From positions 434,001-498,000 of the forward strand of contig NZ_SCVC01000021.1 in the NCBI RefSeq assembly GCF_004297405.1: a stretch of DNA of 64,000 nucleotides. Reading direction: 5' to 3'. The stretch is from Reyranella sp. Its GTDB lineage: Bacteria > Pseudomonadota > Alphaproteobacteria > Reyranellales > Reyranellaceae. Position 1 is the stretch's first letter. Each line of letters starts with the position of its first letter. The position numbers were made by a program, and so were the translations under genes. Shown in pieces: positions 8,122 through 17,766 of this stretch. Below the pieces are notes generated by a model that was not told the DNA's origin, searched no databases, and worked only from the letters and a program-made list of their open reading frames with translations.

Positions 8122-8172
8122 AAGGCAATTCGCAACATCTGTCCTCTAGTTTGCCGCGCGGCGGCGAGCTGA
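8119..8172 (+). CDS. Candidate 17-residue leader peptide upstream of the ABC importer
   Basis: The short ORF MKAIRNICPLVCRAAAS has a full SD (AAGGAGG, five bases before ATG). It ends at a TGA inside the SD (GAGGGGG) of the permease gene, so its translation could be coupled to the permease. Its start resembles the leader ORF before the porin (MTIVRKISPTVF): M, two residues, I or V, R, one residue, I, one residue, P. It carries two cysteines. That it is translated is an inference from the SD, the coupling and the second copy. Confidence 0.5.
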   Translation: MKAIRNICPLVCRAAAS

Positions 8173-8182
8173 GGGGGCAAGT

Positions 8183-9931
8183 ATGGACAACCGCAAGGAA
8201 AAGAGCCGGCTTCCGACACCGCTCGGCTTGGGCGGAGCGCGGCTGTGGCTTAATTTCCACGACCTCGCAATCTTCATCCTGATCGCCGGTGTCTTCGTCG
8301 CCATCGCACATGGCGCGCGCGGCATGGTCGCGCCGGCAGCGTGGCTCGCCAGCGATCCCGTGACGCTCGATCCGGCCAATCTGCCAGACTATGCGCTGCG
8401 CACGACCCTTCGCATGTTCGCCGCCATCGTGGCATCGCTGGTCTTCACCTTCGTCGTGGCAACACTTGCAGCCAAGAGCCGCCGCGCCGAGCTGGTGATC
8501 CTACCGGCTCTCGACATCCTACAGTCCGTGCCGGTGCTGGGCTTTCTGACGTTCACCGTCGTGTTCTTCATCGGCCTGTTTCCGCAGAGCCAGCTTGGCG
8601 CTGAATGCGCGGCGATCTTCGCGATTTTCACCAGCCAGGCCTGGAACATGGCCTTCAGCTTCTATCAGTCCTTGCGGACCGTGCCGGGTGACCTCGACGA
8701 AGCGGCACGTCACTTCCAGCTTTCGCCATGGCTGCGCTTCTGGCGACTCGAAGTCCCGTTCGCCGCGCCCGGCCTGATCTGGAACACCATGATGTCAATG
8801 TCGGGTGGCTGGTTCTTCGTCGTCGCCTCGGAGGCGATCACGGTAGGCGACACCACGATCAAGCTGCCGGGTATTGGCTCGTGGCTGGCACTTGCCATCG
8901 CGCAACGAGATGTAGCGGCCGTGCTGATGGCCGTTGGCACCATGGCGGCCGTCATCCTGGCTTACGACCAGCTCCTGTTCCGCCCCATCGTTGCCTGGGC
9001 CGATAAATTCCGCTTCGAGCAGACCGCCGCGCAGCAACGGCCGCGTTCCTGGGTCTATGACCTGTGGCGACGCGGTCGCCTGATCCGCCGAGTCTCCGCC
9101 CTGATCGGTGCCTTGTCGGCGCACATCACCACCGTCGCACCGCGTCGTGCGCCGTCGCCGCAACGGGTGGGACCGGTTGGTGCTGGGCGGAGAGCCGATT
9201 TCGTGTGGCTGGCCGTGGTGCTGATCGCCGTCGCCTGGGCACTGTGGCGGATCGTGCTGTTCGCCGATCAGACGCTCACGCTCGATGACGTTGCGAAGGC
9301 CGTGGGCCTTGGCTTCCTGACGCTGCTGCGGGTCGCCGTCTTGATCGCGCTCGCCAGTCTCGTGTGGGTTCCGATCGGCGTCTGGATCGGCCTGCGTCCG
9401 GGGATCGCCACACGCGTGCAACCGATTGCACAGTTCCTGGCGGCATTCCCGGCCAACGTGCTGTTTCCGATTGCCGTCGTCGCCATCGTGTCGTGGAAGC
9501 TCGATCCGGACATCTGGCTCAGCCCGCTCATGATCCTGGGCACGCAGTGGTACATCCTCTTCAACGTGATTGCCGGTGCCAGCGCCTTTCCGACCGACAT
9601 GCGGGAGGTCGCTTCCCTGTTCCGGCTGCGCTCCTGGCAGTGGTGGCGCAAGGTCATCGTGCCGGGGATCCTGCCGTACTACGTGACGGGGGCGCTGACG
9701 GCCTCGGGCGGTTCGTGGAATGCAAGCATCGTGGCCGAGGTCGCGAGCTGGGGCGATACCAAGCTCGAAGCCTCCGGGCTCGGCGCCTATATCGCGCAGG
9801 CGACGGAGGCGGGCGACTATCCGCGCGTCGTCCTCGGCATCGCCGTCATGTCGATCATGGTCGTCGCCTGCAATCGCCTGGTCTGGCGACCGCTCTATCG
9901 CCTCGCCGAACGACGCTTCCGCCTGACTTGA
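8183..9931 (+). CDS. ABC importer permease, two fused transmembrane modules
   Basis: A 582-residue inner-membrane protein with two complete binding-protein-dependent permease domains (roughly residues 65-275 and 385-575) joined by a polar linker near residues 285-330. Each half has an EAA-type loop for ATPase docking, e.g. [28 protein letters not shown] in the first and [24 protein letters not shown] in the second. The relatives are the nitrate/sulfonate/taurine (TauC/SsuC-like) permeases. The start at 8183 follows GAGGGGG. The ATPase gene starts 12 bases downstream. No substrate-binding protein is encoded in this cluster, so the substrate is unknown. Confidence 0.9.
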   Translation: MDNRKEKSRLPTPLGLGGARLWLNFHDLAIFILIAGVFVAIAHGARGMVAPAAWLASDPVTLDPANLPDYALRTTLRMFAAIVASLVFTFVVATLAAKSRRAELVILPALDILQSVPVLGFLTFTVVFFIGLFPQSQLGAECAAIFAIFTSQAWNMAFSFYQSLRTVPGDLDEAARHFQLSPWLRFWRLEVPFAAPGLIWNTMMSMSGGWFFVVASEAITVGDTTIKLPGIGSWLALAIAQRDVAAVLMAVGTMAAVILAYDQLLFRPIVAWADKFRFEQTAAQQRPRSWVYDLWRRGRLIRRVSALIGALSAHITTVAPRRAPSPQRVGPVGAGRRADFVWLAVVLIAVAWALWRIVLFADQTLTLDDVAKAVGLGFLTLLRVAVLIALASLVWVPIGVWIGLRPGIATRVQPIAQFLAAFPANVLFPIAVVAIVSWKLDPDIWLSPLMILGTQWYILFNVIAGASAFPTDMREVASLFRLRSWQWWRKVIVPGILPYYVTGALTASGGSWNASIVAEVASWGDTKLEASGLGAYIAQATEAGDYPRVVLGIAVMSIMVVACNRLVWRPLYRLAERRFRLT

Positions 9932-9942
9932 AGGAGACGACA

Positions 9943-11268
9943 ATGGACACCAACCTCCTCACGCGGCCGCTGGCGCCGTCTCCGTCGCCCCTGGTCGTCG
10001 TCGACAAAGTGCGGCAGCTCTATCCCAAGGGCAGCGGCGAGAACCTGCTCGTTCTTGACGGCATCTCGTTGACGCTTGGCAACAATGAGATCGTCTCACT
10101 GCTCGGTCGCTCCGGCTGCGGCAAGTCCTCGCTGTTGCGCATCATCGCGGGCCTCCTGCCGGCCAGCGAGGGCCAGGTGTCGATCGCCGGCCGGCCGGTG
10201 GCGGGGCCAGCTGGCGACGTCGCGATGGTGTTCCAGACTTTCGCGCTCTTTCCGTGGCTTACCGTGCAGGAGAACGTCGAAATCGGCCTGGAGGCGCAGG
10301 GCATTGCGCCCGCTGAACGGCATCGGCGGGCCCTCGCAGCCATCGATCTGATCGGCCTCGACGGTTACGAGAGCGCCTATCCGAAGGAACTGTCGGGCGG
10401 CATGCGCCAGCGTGTCGGGTTGGCGCGGGCGCTGGTCGTTCACCCCAAACTCCTGCTGATGGACGAGCCTTTCTCGGCGCTCGACGTGCTGACGGCGGAG
10501 ACCTTGCGCACCGACCTGCTCGATCTCTGGGGCGAGGGGCGCATGCCGATCTCGTCGATCCTGCTGGTCACGCACAATATCGAGGAGGCGGTGCTGATGT
10601 CGGACCGCATCCTTGTCTTCTCGTCCAATCCCGGGCGCCTCGTGGCTGAGATTCCGGTCACCCTGCCGCAGCCGCGCAATCGCCTCGATCCGACCTTCCG
10701 TCAACTCGTCGACGACATCTATGCGCTGATGACGGCACGGCCGGCGGGAAAGGCACCGGGTGCCTTCGCCGGCAGCGGCATCTCCATGCTGTTGCCGCAC
10801 CTCTCGCCCAATCTGCTGGCCGGATTTCTCGAAGCCGTGGCGGGCGACCCCTACCGCGGCCGCGCCGACCTGCCTGCGCTGGCGGAGACCTTGCAGATGG
10901 AAATCGACGACCTGTTCCCGATCGCCGAAACCTTGCAGCTCCTGCGCTTCGCTGAGCTGGCCGAAGGCGACATCAAGCTGACCGAGGCAGGACGCCGCTT
11001 CGTCGATCTCGATCCCGATGATCGCAAGCGGCTGTTCGCCCAGCATCTCCTGGCCTACGTGCCGCTCGCCGGCCACATCAAGCGGGTGCTCGACGAGCGC
11101 GGCGCGCATCGCGCACCGGCCAGCCGCTTCCGCGACGAGCTCGAGGATCACATGTCCGAACAGTTCGCCGAGCAGACCTTGCGCGCCGCCATCTCGTGGG
11201 GCCGCTTTGCCGAGGCCTTCGCCTACGACGAGGCAACCGGCGTCTTCAGCCTCGACAACCCGGCCTGA
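9943..11268 (+). CDS. ABC importer ATPase with C-terminal AAA-associated domain
   Basis: A 441-residue ATPase that should pair with the fused permease just upstream. Walker A is GRSGCGKSS, the signature motif is LSGGMRQR and Walker B is [12 protein letters not shown], so residues about 18-260 form a complete nucleotide-binding domain of the TauB/SsuB/NrtD kind. Residues about 285-435 are an additional AAA-associated domain with winged-helix character ([36 protein letters not shown]), common in this subfamily and possibly regulatory. The start at 9943 follows AAGGAG. The frame is open further upstream, but that part overlaps the permease and lacks family similarity. Confidence 0.93.
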   Translation: MDTNLLTRPLAPSPSPLVVVDKVRQLYPKGSGENLLVLDGISLTLGNNEIVSLLGRSGCGKSSLLRIIAGLLPASEGQVSIAGRPVAGPAGDVAMVFQTFALFPWLTVQENVEIGLEAQGIAPAERHRRALAAIDLIGLDGYESAYPKELSGGMRQRVGLARALVVHPKLLLMDEPFSALDVLTAETLRTDLLDLWGEGRMPISSILLVTHNIEEAVLMSDRILVFSSNPGRLVAEIPVTLPQPRNRLDPTFRQLVDDIYALMTARPAGKAPGAFAGSGISMLLPHLSPNLLAGFLEAVAGDPYRGRADLPALAETLQMEIDDLFPIAETLQLLRFAELAEGDIKLTEAGRRFVDLDPDDRKRLFAQHLLAYVPLAGHIKRVLDERGAHRAPASRFRDELEDHMSEQFAEQTLRAAISWGRFAEAFAYDEATGVFSLDNPA

Positions 11269-11315
11269 ACGCGGGCTGTCATCAAATTGCAACCTGCCCC
11301 GATCATGGAGGGGCC

Positions 11316-12029
11316 ATGTCCTTTGATCTTGTGGCCCTGGGCGATCCCGCCCTGCGCCTTACGCTCGCCCTGGTGCTGGGTTCCGCGATTGGCTTCGAGC
11401 GGCAGTGGCACCAGAAGATGGCCGGCCTGCGCACCAACGCCCTCGTGGCGCTGGGCGCGGCGGGCTTCGTCGTGTTCTCCGGCCTAGTCGGCCAGGGCGA
11501 TCCGACGCGCGTCGCAGCCCAGGTCGTGACCGGCATCGGCTTTTTGGGCGCGGGCGTGATCTTGCGCGAAGGCGTCAACGTCCATGGGCTGAACACCGCA
11601 GCGACGCTCTGGTGCTCGGCCATGGTCGGTACCCTGGCGGGTGCGGGTCATGGTGGTCCGAGCATCCTCGCCGCCGTCTTCGTGATCGGCACCAATCTCT
11701 TCCTGCGGCCGCTGGTGCGGCGCATGAACTTCAGGCTGCTGACCTCGACCGACTCGGAAACCTACTACACGGTCGAGATCGCCTGTCGTGGCGCGGAGGA
11801 GGCGCATATGCGCTCCCTGCTCCTGCATGCGCTGTCCCAGGCGGGCCTCGGCCTTCGCCGTCTCGACAGCGAGGATATTCCCGATACGTCCAAGGTCATG
11901 GTGACGGCGCAGGCTGTGGCGGCGAAGCGCAACGATGCGGCGCTGGAACAGATCGTCGGCCGGCTCAGCCTCGAGTCGCATGTCAGCGCGGCGACCTGGC
12001 AGATCGACCGCGCCATCCCCGAGTCCTGA
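11316..12029 (+). CDS. MgtC/SapB family membrane protein
   Basis: A 237-residue protein with four to five N-terminal transmembrane helices and the family segments GSAIGFERQWHQKMAGLRTNALVALGAA and VVTGIGFLGAGVILREG, then a cytoplasmic ACT-like tail from about residue 145. MgtC proteins affect growth in low magnesium and modulate ATP synthase in some pathogens. The role here is unknown. The start at 11316 follows GGAGGGG. It lies 47 bases after the ABC ATPase on the same strand and may be the last gene of that transcript. Confidence 0.9.
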   Translation: MSFDLVALGDPALRLTLALVLGSAIGFERQWHQKMAGLRTNALVALGAAGFVVFSGLVGQGDPTRVAAQVVTGIGFLGAGVILREGVNVHGLNTAATLWCSAMVGTLAGAGHGGPSILAAVFVIGTNLFLRPLVRRMNFRLLTSTDSETYYTVEIACRGAEEAHMRSLLLHALSQAGLGLRRLDSEDIPDTSKVMVTAQAVAAKRNDAALEQIVGRLSLESHVSAATWQIDRAIPES

Positions 12030-12033
12030 ACCG

Positions 12034-12972
12034 TCAGGCGGCGTCGGCCGCCATCAACGTCCGCACGTGCGTGGCGACCGATTCGGCGAGAGCGGCGAGG
12101 TCGTAGCCGCCTTCGAGCACCGAGACGAGGCGGCCGCCGGCATGGCGTCCGGCGATGGCCAGCAGCTCTTCGGTGAGCCAGACGAAATCCTCGGTCTCGA
12201 TGTCGAGCTGCGCCAGCGGATCGCGACGGTGCGCGTCGAAGCCGGCGGAGACGATCACGAGCTCGGGCGCGAAGCCGTCGAGCGCGGGCAGGATGCGCTC
12301 GCCCCAGGCCGTACGAAACTCGGCGCTGCCGCTGCCGGCGGCCAGCGGCACGTTCACCACGTTGCCTGCAATGCCACGCTCGCGCGGAAAGCCGGTGCCG
12401 GGATAGAGCGGATATTGGTGCGTCGAGGCGTAGAAGAGCGTCGGTTCCGGCTCGACGACGGCCTGAGTTCCCTGGCCGTGATGAACGTCGAAATCGATGA
12501 TCGCCACACGTTCGACGGCGAAGGCTGCCTGCGCATGCCGCGCGCCGATCGCGACGTTGTTGAAGAGGCAGAAACCGCCGGGGACATCCGGCGTCGCGTG
12601 ATGGCCCGGCGGTCTGACGGCGGCAAAGGCGGTCCGCGCTGCGCCGCCCAGAACACCGTCAACCGCCGCCACGACGGCGCCCGCCGCATGGCGGGCGGCA
12701 TTGGCGCTGCCGGCACTCATCACCGTGTCGGCGTCGATGTGGACCAGCTCACCGGGCGGTGGCCGGATGCCCAGGATGGCATCGACATAGCCCTGCGGAT
12801 GGACGCGCGTAAGTTGCTCGATGGTGGCTTCGGGCGCCACGAGACGTCTCAGGCCGGCGAATTCCTCGTCGGCCAGGATGGCCATGACCGCGCGCAGCCG
12901 GTCCGGTCGCTCGGGGTGGTAGTCGCCAGTGTCGTGTTCGAGAAAGGATGGATGGCTGATCAACAGCGTCAT
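12034..12972 (-). CDS. HDAC-family deacetylase / amidohydrolase
   Basis: A 312-residue zinc hydrolase of the histone-deacetylase superfamily (AcuC/acetylpolyamine amidohydrolase relatives). The N-terminus LISHPSFLEHDTGDYHPERPDRLRA is typical. The catalytic His pair is in PPGHHA. Zinc ligands are the Asp and His of DFDVHHGQGTQ and the Asp of SAGFDAHRRDP. The C-terminal GGYDLAAL motif is present. In bacteria such enzymes act on acetylated small molecules or proteins; the substrate here cannot be named. The stop codon lies 4 bases from the convergent mgtC-like gene. The start at 12972 has GAGGGG upstream. Confidence 0.92.
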   Translation of the reverse strand: MTLLISHPSFLEHDTGDYHPERPDRLRAVMAILADEEFAGLRRLVAPEATIEQLTRVHPQGYVDAILGIRPPPGELVHIDADTVMSAGSANAARHAAGAVVAAVDGVLGGAARTAFAAVRPPGHHATPDVPGGFCLFNNVAIGARHAQAAFAVERVAIIDFDVHHGQGTQAVVEPEPTLFYASTHQYPLYPGTGFPRERGIAGNVVNVPLAAGSGSAEFRTAWGERILPALDGFAPELVIVSAGFDAHRRDPLAQLDIETEDFVWLTEELLAIAGRHAGGRLVSVLEGGYDLAALAESVATHVRTLMAADAA

Positions 12973-13049
12973 AGGGCCCCTCTAGCGCGGTTCGACGATC
13001 TGCGACAGAGTCGACCGCAACGCTTCTTCCCTCGTGAGGTTCATTGTTC

Positions 13050-13409
13050 ATGTTGCGCAGTCTGGCTGTTGCCGCCCTGGTCCTCGGTTCGGGGGAGGCG
13101 TTTGCCCAAGAAACCATGTTCCGGTTGAAGAATGCCACGGGTTACCCGATTAGCCAGCTTTCCGTGTCGCCGACCCAGCTCAATTTCTGGGGCCCCAACT
13201 TCTTGCGGCCACCGGTCATCAAGCCGGGCGAAGCTCGGGAAGTCTCCTATCGCGCGCCCACCGACTATTGCATGGGTGATCTGAAGGTGAGCTTTGCCGA
13301 CGATGGCGCGCCCGCCGTATGGCAATATCTGAACCTCTGCACTCTGCAGAAGATCTCGCTGCACTACGACCGAGCCAGCGGCATCACGACTGCCCGTTAC
13401 GACGAGTAA
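13050..13409 (+). CDS. Small secreted protein of unknown function
   Basis: A 119-residue protein with signal peptide MLRSLAVAALVLGSGEAFA-Q, so it is exported to the periplasm. The mature part (about 100 residues) contains FRLKNATGYPISQLSVSP and two cysteines (YCMGD, NLCTLQ) that could form a disulfide. The pattern resembles small periplasmic beta-sandwich proteins, but I do not recognise the family. The ATG at 13050 is preferred over a TTG two codons upstream. It precedes selO by 18 bases on the same strand. Whether they share a function is unknown. Confidence 0.75.
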   Translation: MLRSLAVAALVLGSGEAFAQETMFRLKNATGYPISQLSVSPTQLNFWGPNFLRPPVIKPGEAREVSYRAPTDYCMGDLKVSFADDGAPAVWQYLNLCTLQKISLHYDRASGITTARYDE

Positions 13410-13427
13410 ACCCACCGCGAGTAAACC

Positions 13428-14915
13428 ATGGCGAACCCGGCCGGCCTGCCTTTCGACAACAGCTACATCAAGCTGCCGGAGCGTTTCTATGCCCGGCTGG
13501 CACCGACTCCGGTCGCAGCACCTCGGTTGGTGAAGCTCAATCGGGCGCTGGCTTTCCAGCTTGGCCTCGATCCCGAGGTGCTGGCGTCGCCGGAAGGTGT
13601 CGAGATGCTGGCCGGCAACCGCGTCGCGCCGGGCTCGGAGCCGATCGCGCTCGCCTATGCCGGCCATCAGTTCGGAAACTTCGTGCCGCAGCTCGGCGAT
13701 GGCCGCGCCATCCTGCTGGGCGAGGTCATCGACCGTGACGGCCAGCGCCGCGATATCCAGCTCAAGGGATCGGGCCGCACGCCGTTTTCGCGTGGAGGCG
13801 ATGGCCGCGCCGCCGTGGGGCCGGTGCTGCGCGAATATATCGTCAGCGAAGCCATGGCGGCGTTGAACATTCCGACCACACGCTCGCTGGCGGCGGTCAC
13901 GACCGGCGAGCCGATCTGGCGGGACGGCGAGCTGCCTGGCGCCGTGCTGACCCGTGTCGCGTCGAGCCATATCCGCGTCGGCACCTTCCAGTTCTTTGCC
14001 GCGCGCGGCGATACCGAAGCGCTGCGCCTGCTGGCCGACCATGTGATTGCGCGCCACTACCCGGAGGCACGCGACTCCGACCAGCCCTATCGCGTCCTGT
14101 TCGAGCGGGTGATCGCCCGTCAGGCGTCGCTGGTCGCCAAGTGGCTATTGGTTGGCTTCATCCATGGCGTGATGAACACCGACAATTGCTCGATTGCCGG
14201 CGAGACGATCGACTACGGTCCCTGCGCCTTCATGGACGCCTACAATCCCGAGACGGTGTTCAGCTCGATCGACCAGCAGGGCCGCTACGCCTATGCCCAT
14301 CAGCCGAGCATCGCGCACTGGAACCTGGCGCGGTTTGGCGAGACGTTGCTGCCATTGCTGGCCGAGGACAGCGACGCCGCGCTCGCGATCGCCAACGAAG
14401 TGCTGCCGACGTTCCGCGGCCACTACGTCGAGGCGCTGACGGGTGGCCTTCGCGCCAAGCTGGGCCTGACCACCGAACAGGAAGGCGACTCCGAGCTTTC
14501 ACAGGCCTTCCTGAATGCCCTGACCGATGGCCAGGCCGATTTTACCCTGGCGTTCCGTCGTCTGGGCGATGCGGCGGCCGATCCCGCTGCCGACGCCACG
14601 ATCCGCAGCCTGTTCGGGAACAAGCCGGAAGCGTTCGACGACTGGGCGGTGCGCTGGCGTCAGCGGCTGGCGGCCGATCCGATGGATGGCACCGCCCGCA
14701 AGGCGGCGATGGATGCGGTCAACCCGGTCTATATCCCGCGCAACCATCGCGTCGAGGCGGCTCTTACTGCCGCTGCGGAGCGCGAGGACTACGCCCCCTT
14801 CGAGGAACTGCTGACCGTGCTCGCTAAGCCCTACGAGGCACGATCCGAATTTGCAGCCTACGAGGAACCGCCGCCGCCAGATCAGCGCGTCTATCGGACG
14901 TTCTGCGGCACGTGA
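13428..14915 (+). CDS. selO: Protein adenylyltransferase SelO (YdiU family)
   Basis: A 495-residue pseudokinase-fold enzyme that transfers AMP from ATP to Ser, Thr or Tyr of target proteins, linked to oxidative stress in studied bacteria. Family motifs are intact: the glycine-rich [18 protein letters not shown], the nucleotide-binding [18 protein letters not shown], and the metal-binding [11 protein letters not shown] followed by DYGPCAFMD. Length matches the bacterial family. The bacterial protein ends here in FCGT; eukaryotic and some bacterial members have a selenocysteine or cysteine in a C-terminal CxxU/CxxC motif, of which only one Cys remains. It converges on the sulfatase gene, with 15 bases between stop codons. 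Confidence 0.95.
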   Translation: MANPAGLPFDNSYIKLPERFYARLAPTPVAAPRLVKLNRALAFQLGLDPEVLASPEGVEMLAGNRVAPGSEPIALAYAGHQFGNFVPQLGDGRAILLGEVIDRDGQRRDIQLKGSGRTPFSRGGDGRAAVGPVLREYIVSEAMAALNIPTTRSLAAVTTGEPIWRDGELPGAVLTRVASSHIRVGTFQFFAARGDTEALRLLADHVIARHYPEARDSDQPYRVLFERVIARQASLVAKWLLVGFIHGVMNTDNCSIAGETIDYGPCAFMDAYNPETVFSSIDQQGRYAYAHQPSIAHWNLARFGETLLPLLAEDSDAALAIANEVLPTFRGHYVEALTGGLRAKLGLTTEQEGDSELSQAFLNALTDGQADFTLAFRRLGDAAADPAADATIRSLFGNKPEAFDDWAVRWRQRLAADPMDGTARKAAMDAVNPVYIPRNHRVEAALTAAAEREDYAPFEELLTVLAKPYEARSEFAAYEEPPPPDQRVYRTFCGT

Positions 14916-14930
14916 GGATCGGTCGCCGTC

Positions 14931-16757
14931 TCAGATGTTGACGGCGGATTCCGGCCTTGCCTCGTTCCAGTTGATCCAGTCCTTGAGCGGCATGAAGCTG
15001 CCGTCGTCGACGCCAATCTCGCGCGCGATCAAGGCATTGAGCTTGGCGTTCATCGCGGCGATGAGGTCGCGATTGCGGTCGAAGTCGTAGGCGAGGTTCA
15101 CGATCTCGTCGGGGTCGTTGCGCAAATCATAGAGTTCGAGATCGTTCTTCGTGCGCAGTTCTTCCAATGTCGCTGGCGTGTTGAAGCCGCGGAACGAGAA
15201 GTATCGGCTGAACTTGTAGCGCTCGTCGACGATCGACCGGATGCAGACACGCAGCGGCCAATTGACCGGGAAGGTTTCGATCGTGCGGAACAGCGCTGAC
15301 CGCGCGATCGACTTGTTCTGCAGGGTCTCGTAGAGCGTCTTCGTGAACTGCGGATCGTGCACCATGAGCTGGCTGTAGCAGAACAGCACGCCGCCACGGC
15401 GTTGCGTGAAGTCGGGATTCACCGGCTGGCGCAGTAGCGGCGAGAAGTCCTGGCCCTTCATCCGCGTCATGACGTCGGCCACCGGCGCCGTCGGCTTGCC
15501 GGTCAACGAGACGATCGTCGGCACGAAATCGAGATGCGATGTCGTCTCGACGCAGCGCTGTCCGCCCTTGATTGCGGGATGTACCACCAGCATCGGCACG
15601 TGGTTCTGCTGGCGATAGGTCGTCGTCCCTTTGCCTGACAGGCCGCCGTGGCAGCCCAGCAATTCGCCATGGTCCGACGTGAAGATGACGATGGTGTTGT
15701 CGGTGAGGCTCAGCCGGTCGAGCTGGTCGAGCAACTGCACGATCTGCTGGTCGACATCGCGGACGGCATTGAAATAGTAGTTCTGGCGCATCCGCACCCG
15801 GCTTTCCTCCTGCGGGATCAATCCCGTCAGGATGCCGTTGGCGGCATAATAGATCCGGTGCGCCGGCACGCGATCGGGCGTGTCGAGCGATTGCTGCCAG
15901 GTCTTTTGCAGCGGGATCTCGTTCCATTGCCGCTTGTAGAGCGCATCGTTGGGCGGGAAGGCGATGCTCAGCTTGGCCTCGACCGCCTGCTGCGGGGGCT
16001 GGCCCGGCGTGTCGGTGTTCACCCACATCACATCGTGCGGGTTGACGAGGTTGACCGCGAGATACCAGGGCTGGCGCTTGTCGGCCATCGGCCGGCCCTT
16101 GGCCTTCAACCACTGCACTGCCTGCGCCGTCGTGATCTGGTCGTACTGATAGCCACCCCGAGCGCCTTCGATGAAGTCGCCGACGCCGGTGTAGTCGTAG
16201 AAACCGTAGTCGCGATCCATCATGGTCTCGAACAGCGCCTTGATGTCGTCGGGATGGTTCTCCATCGCCATCGCGCCGTTGAGATGCCACTTGCCCTTGT
16301 AGGCCGTGTAGTAGCCGAGCTTGCGCAGGACCTTGCCGATGGTCGGCAGCTTGGGGTCCAGGCTCTTCATGTAGGGCACGCCGGCATTGTCGAAGATGCC
16401 GTTATGCGGCATGTGCAGGCCGGTATAGATCACCGCCCGCGAGGCCGAGCACATGTCGGCGGCGATCTGGTGATTCTCGAAGAAAGTGCCGGTACGACGC
16501 AGCCGCTCGTGTCCCGGCAGCGGCACCGGCCAGCGCGGACCCATATAGTGTTCCTGGTCCGTCAAGATGAAGAGAATGTTGTAGCCGCCGTCGTTCGACC
16601 CTGGCGCATCGGCAGATGGAAATTTGGACTCCGTGCCGCCGGTGATGCGTACGCCTTGCGCCGTATTGGTCGCCGGGGCATCGCAGGCCGCGACCGTCGA
16701 AGCGGCTGCAGCGGCCGAGGCGGCTTTGATAAAGGTTCTGCGTGAAGAACGAGCCAC
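14931..16757 (-). CDS. Tat-exported sulfatase, probable lipoprotein
   Basis: A 608-residue sulfatase of the alkaline phosphatase superfamily. The signature CSASR fits C-x-[PA]-x-R, whose Cys is converted to formylglycine. The metal-site segments ILFILTDQEHY, FTSDHGELLG and the Lys of YKGKWHLNG are present. The N-terminus MARSSRRTFIKAASAAA is a classic twin-arginine signal, and VAAC at the end of the hydrophobic stretch could be a lipobox. The GTG at 16757 is chosen (GAGG five bases upstream); the frame is open to 16919 but that part overlaps cobC. It follows cobC by 7 bases on the same strand, though function is unrelated. No formylglycine-generating enzyme is in the window. The substrate is unknown. 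Confidence 0.9.
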   Translation of the reverse strand: MARSSRRTFIKAASAAAAASTVAACDAPATNTAQGVRITGGTESKFPSADAPGSNDGGYNILFILTDQEHYMGPRWPVPLPGHERLRRTGTFFENHQIAADMCSASRAVIYTGLHMPHNGIFDNAGVPYMKSLDPKLPTIGKVLRKLGYYTAYKGKWHLNGAMAMENHPDDIKALFETMMDRDYGFYDYTGVGDFIEGARGGYQYDQITTAQAVQWLKAKGRPMADKRQPWYLAVNLVNPHDVMWVNTDTPGQPPQQAVEAKLSIAFPPNDALYKRQWNEIPLQKTWQQSLDTPDRVPAHRIYYAANGILTGLIPQEESRVRMRQNYYFNAVRDVDQQIVQLLDQLDRLSLTDNTIVIFTSDHGELLGCHGGLSGKGTTTYRQQNHVPMLVVHPAIKGGQRCVETTSHLDFVPTIVSLTGKPTAPVADVMTRMKGQDFSPLLRQPVNPDFTQRRGGVLFCYSQLMVHDPQFTKTLYETLQNKSIARSALFRTIETFPVNWPLRVCIRSIVDERYKFSRYFSFRGFNTPATLEELRTKNDLELYDLRNDPDEIVNLAYDFDRNRDLIAAMNAKLNALIAREIGVDDGSFMPLKDWINWNEARPESAVNI

Positions 16758-16764
16758 GGGATCC

Positions 16765-17766
16765 TCAATCGTTGAAGCTGGTGCGAAGGCGTTCGAAGGC
16801 AGCATCGCTGCCGGGCAGGCCGAAGCGCAGCCAGGTCGGCTGTTGTCGGAAACTCCTGACATGGATGCCGTGATGGCCAAGCCGCTCGACCATGACCGGC
16901 GCTTCGGAATGTTCGGCAAGGCAGAAGAGTGGCGTACCGCCTTTGATGGCGCAGCCTGCCTCGAGGAGAACGTCGTCGAGTCGCTGGCGATCCGCCGTCA
17001 GGCGCTCTGCCGTTGCGCTCAGCCAGGCATCATCGTCGAGTGCCGCTCGACCGATCTCCAATGCGGGACCTGAAACTGCCCAGGGACCAAGTTCGCCGCG
17101 CAGCCTCTCGGCAAGCTCGCGGCCGGCGATGGCGAAGCCCAGGCGCAGGCCGGCCAGGCCATAGGTCTTGCCGAAGGAACGCAGCACGATCGTGCGCGGC
17201 GGCAAACTGCCCGCGAGGCTGCTGGCCGGCGCCAGGAGATCGATGAAGGCTTCGTCGACCACCAGCAGCTTGGACGGAGACGGCAATTCATCGGCGGCCA
17301 GAAGGCGGCCCGTGGGATTGTCTGGATTGACCACCACCACGACCTCGGCCTCTTTCGCCTGATCGGGATCGGTGACGGTCGAGACTTCGTGTCCCTGCCG
17401 GCGCCAGCAGATTTCGTGCTCCTCATAGGTCGGGCCGATGATGGCCACCCGGCTCGGCGGCAGGACGCGCGGCAACATCTGGATCAGGGCCTGCGTGCCG
17501 GGGGCGGCGACGATCGTGGCCGGGTGGGAGACGCCATAGCGACGGGCGGCGGCAGCAATCAGAGCCTCTTCCTCGGCTCGTTCGGGCAGTCGTGCCCATG
17601 CTTCTGCAGACGGCGCCGGCACGGGATAGGACACCGGGTTGATGCCGGTCGACAGGTCGATCCAGGGCTCCGGCGCGTCGGGAAAGCGGGCGCGGACCGC
17701 GGACAAGTCGCCGCCATGCTCTACCCGTTTTCCGAGTGCAAGCGCCGTGTTAGGCAGAGCATTCAT
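16765..17766 (-). CDS. cobC: Threonine-phosphate decarboxylase-like aminotransferase CobC
   Basis: A 333-residue PLP enzyme of aminotransferase class I/II. In cobalamin synthesis it supplies (R)-1-amino-2-propanol phosphate from L-threonine phosphate (called CobD in Salmonella, CobC in Pseudomonas denitrificans). Seen: DLSTGINPVSYP near residue 37, the NPDNPTGR substrate motif, and the PLP-binding Lys in SFGKTYGLAGLRLG. The start at 17766 is the first ATG that gives the usual N-terminus (HGGDL); its CAT on the plus strand overlaps the ATG of cobD, so the two divergent genes share the bases CATG. A further ATG 11 codons upstream is possible. It pairs functionally with cobD next door. Confidence 0.93.
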   Translation of the reverse strand: MNALPNTALALGKRVEHGGDLSAVRARFPDAPEPWIDLSTGINPVSYPVPAPSAEAWARLPERAEEEALIAAAARRYGVSHPATIVAAPGTQALIQMLPRVLPPSRVAIIGPTYEEHEICWRRQGHEVSTVTDPDQAKEAEVVVVVNPDNPTGRLLAADELPSPSKLLVVDEAFIDLLAPASSLAGSLPPRTIVLRSFGKTYGLAGLRLGFAIAGRELAERLRGELGPWAVSGPALEIGRAALDDDAWLSATAERLTADRQRLDDVLLEAGCAIKGGTPLFCLAEHSEAPVMVERLGHHGIHVRSFRQQPTWLRFGLPGSDAAFERLRTSFND

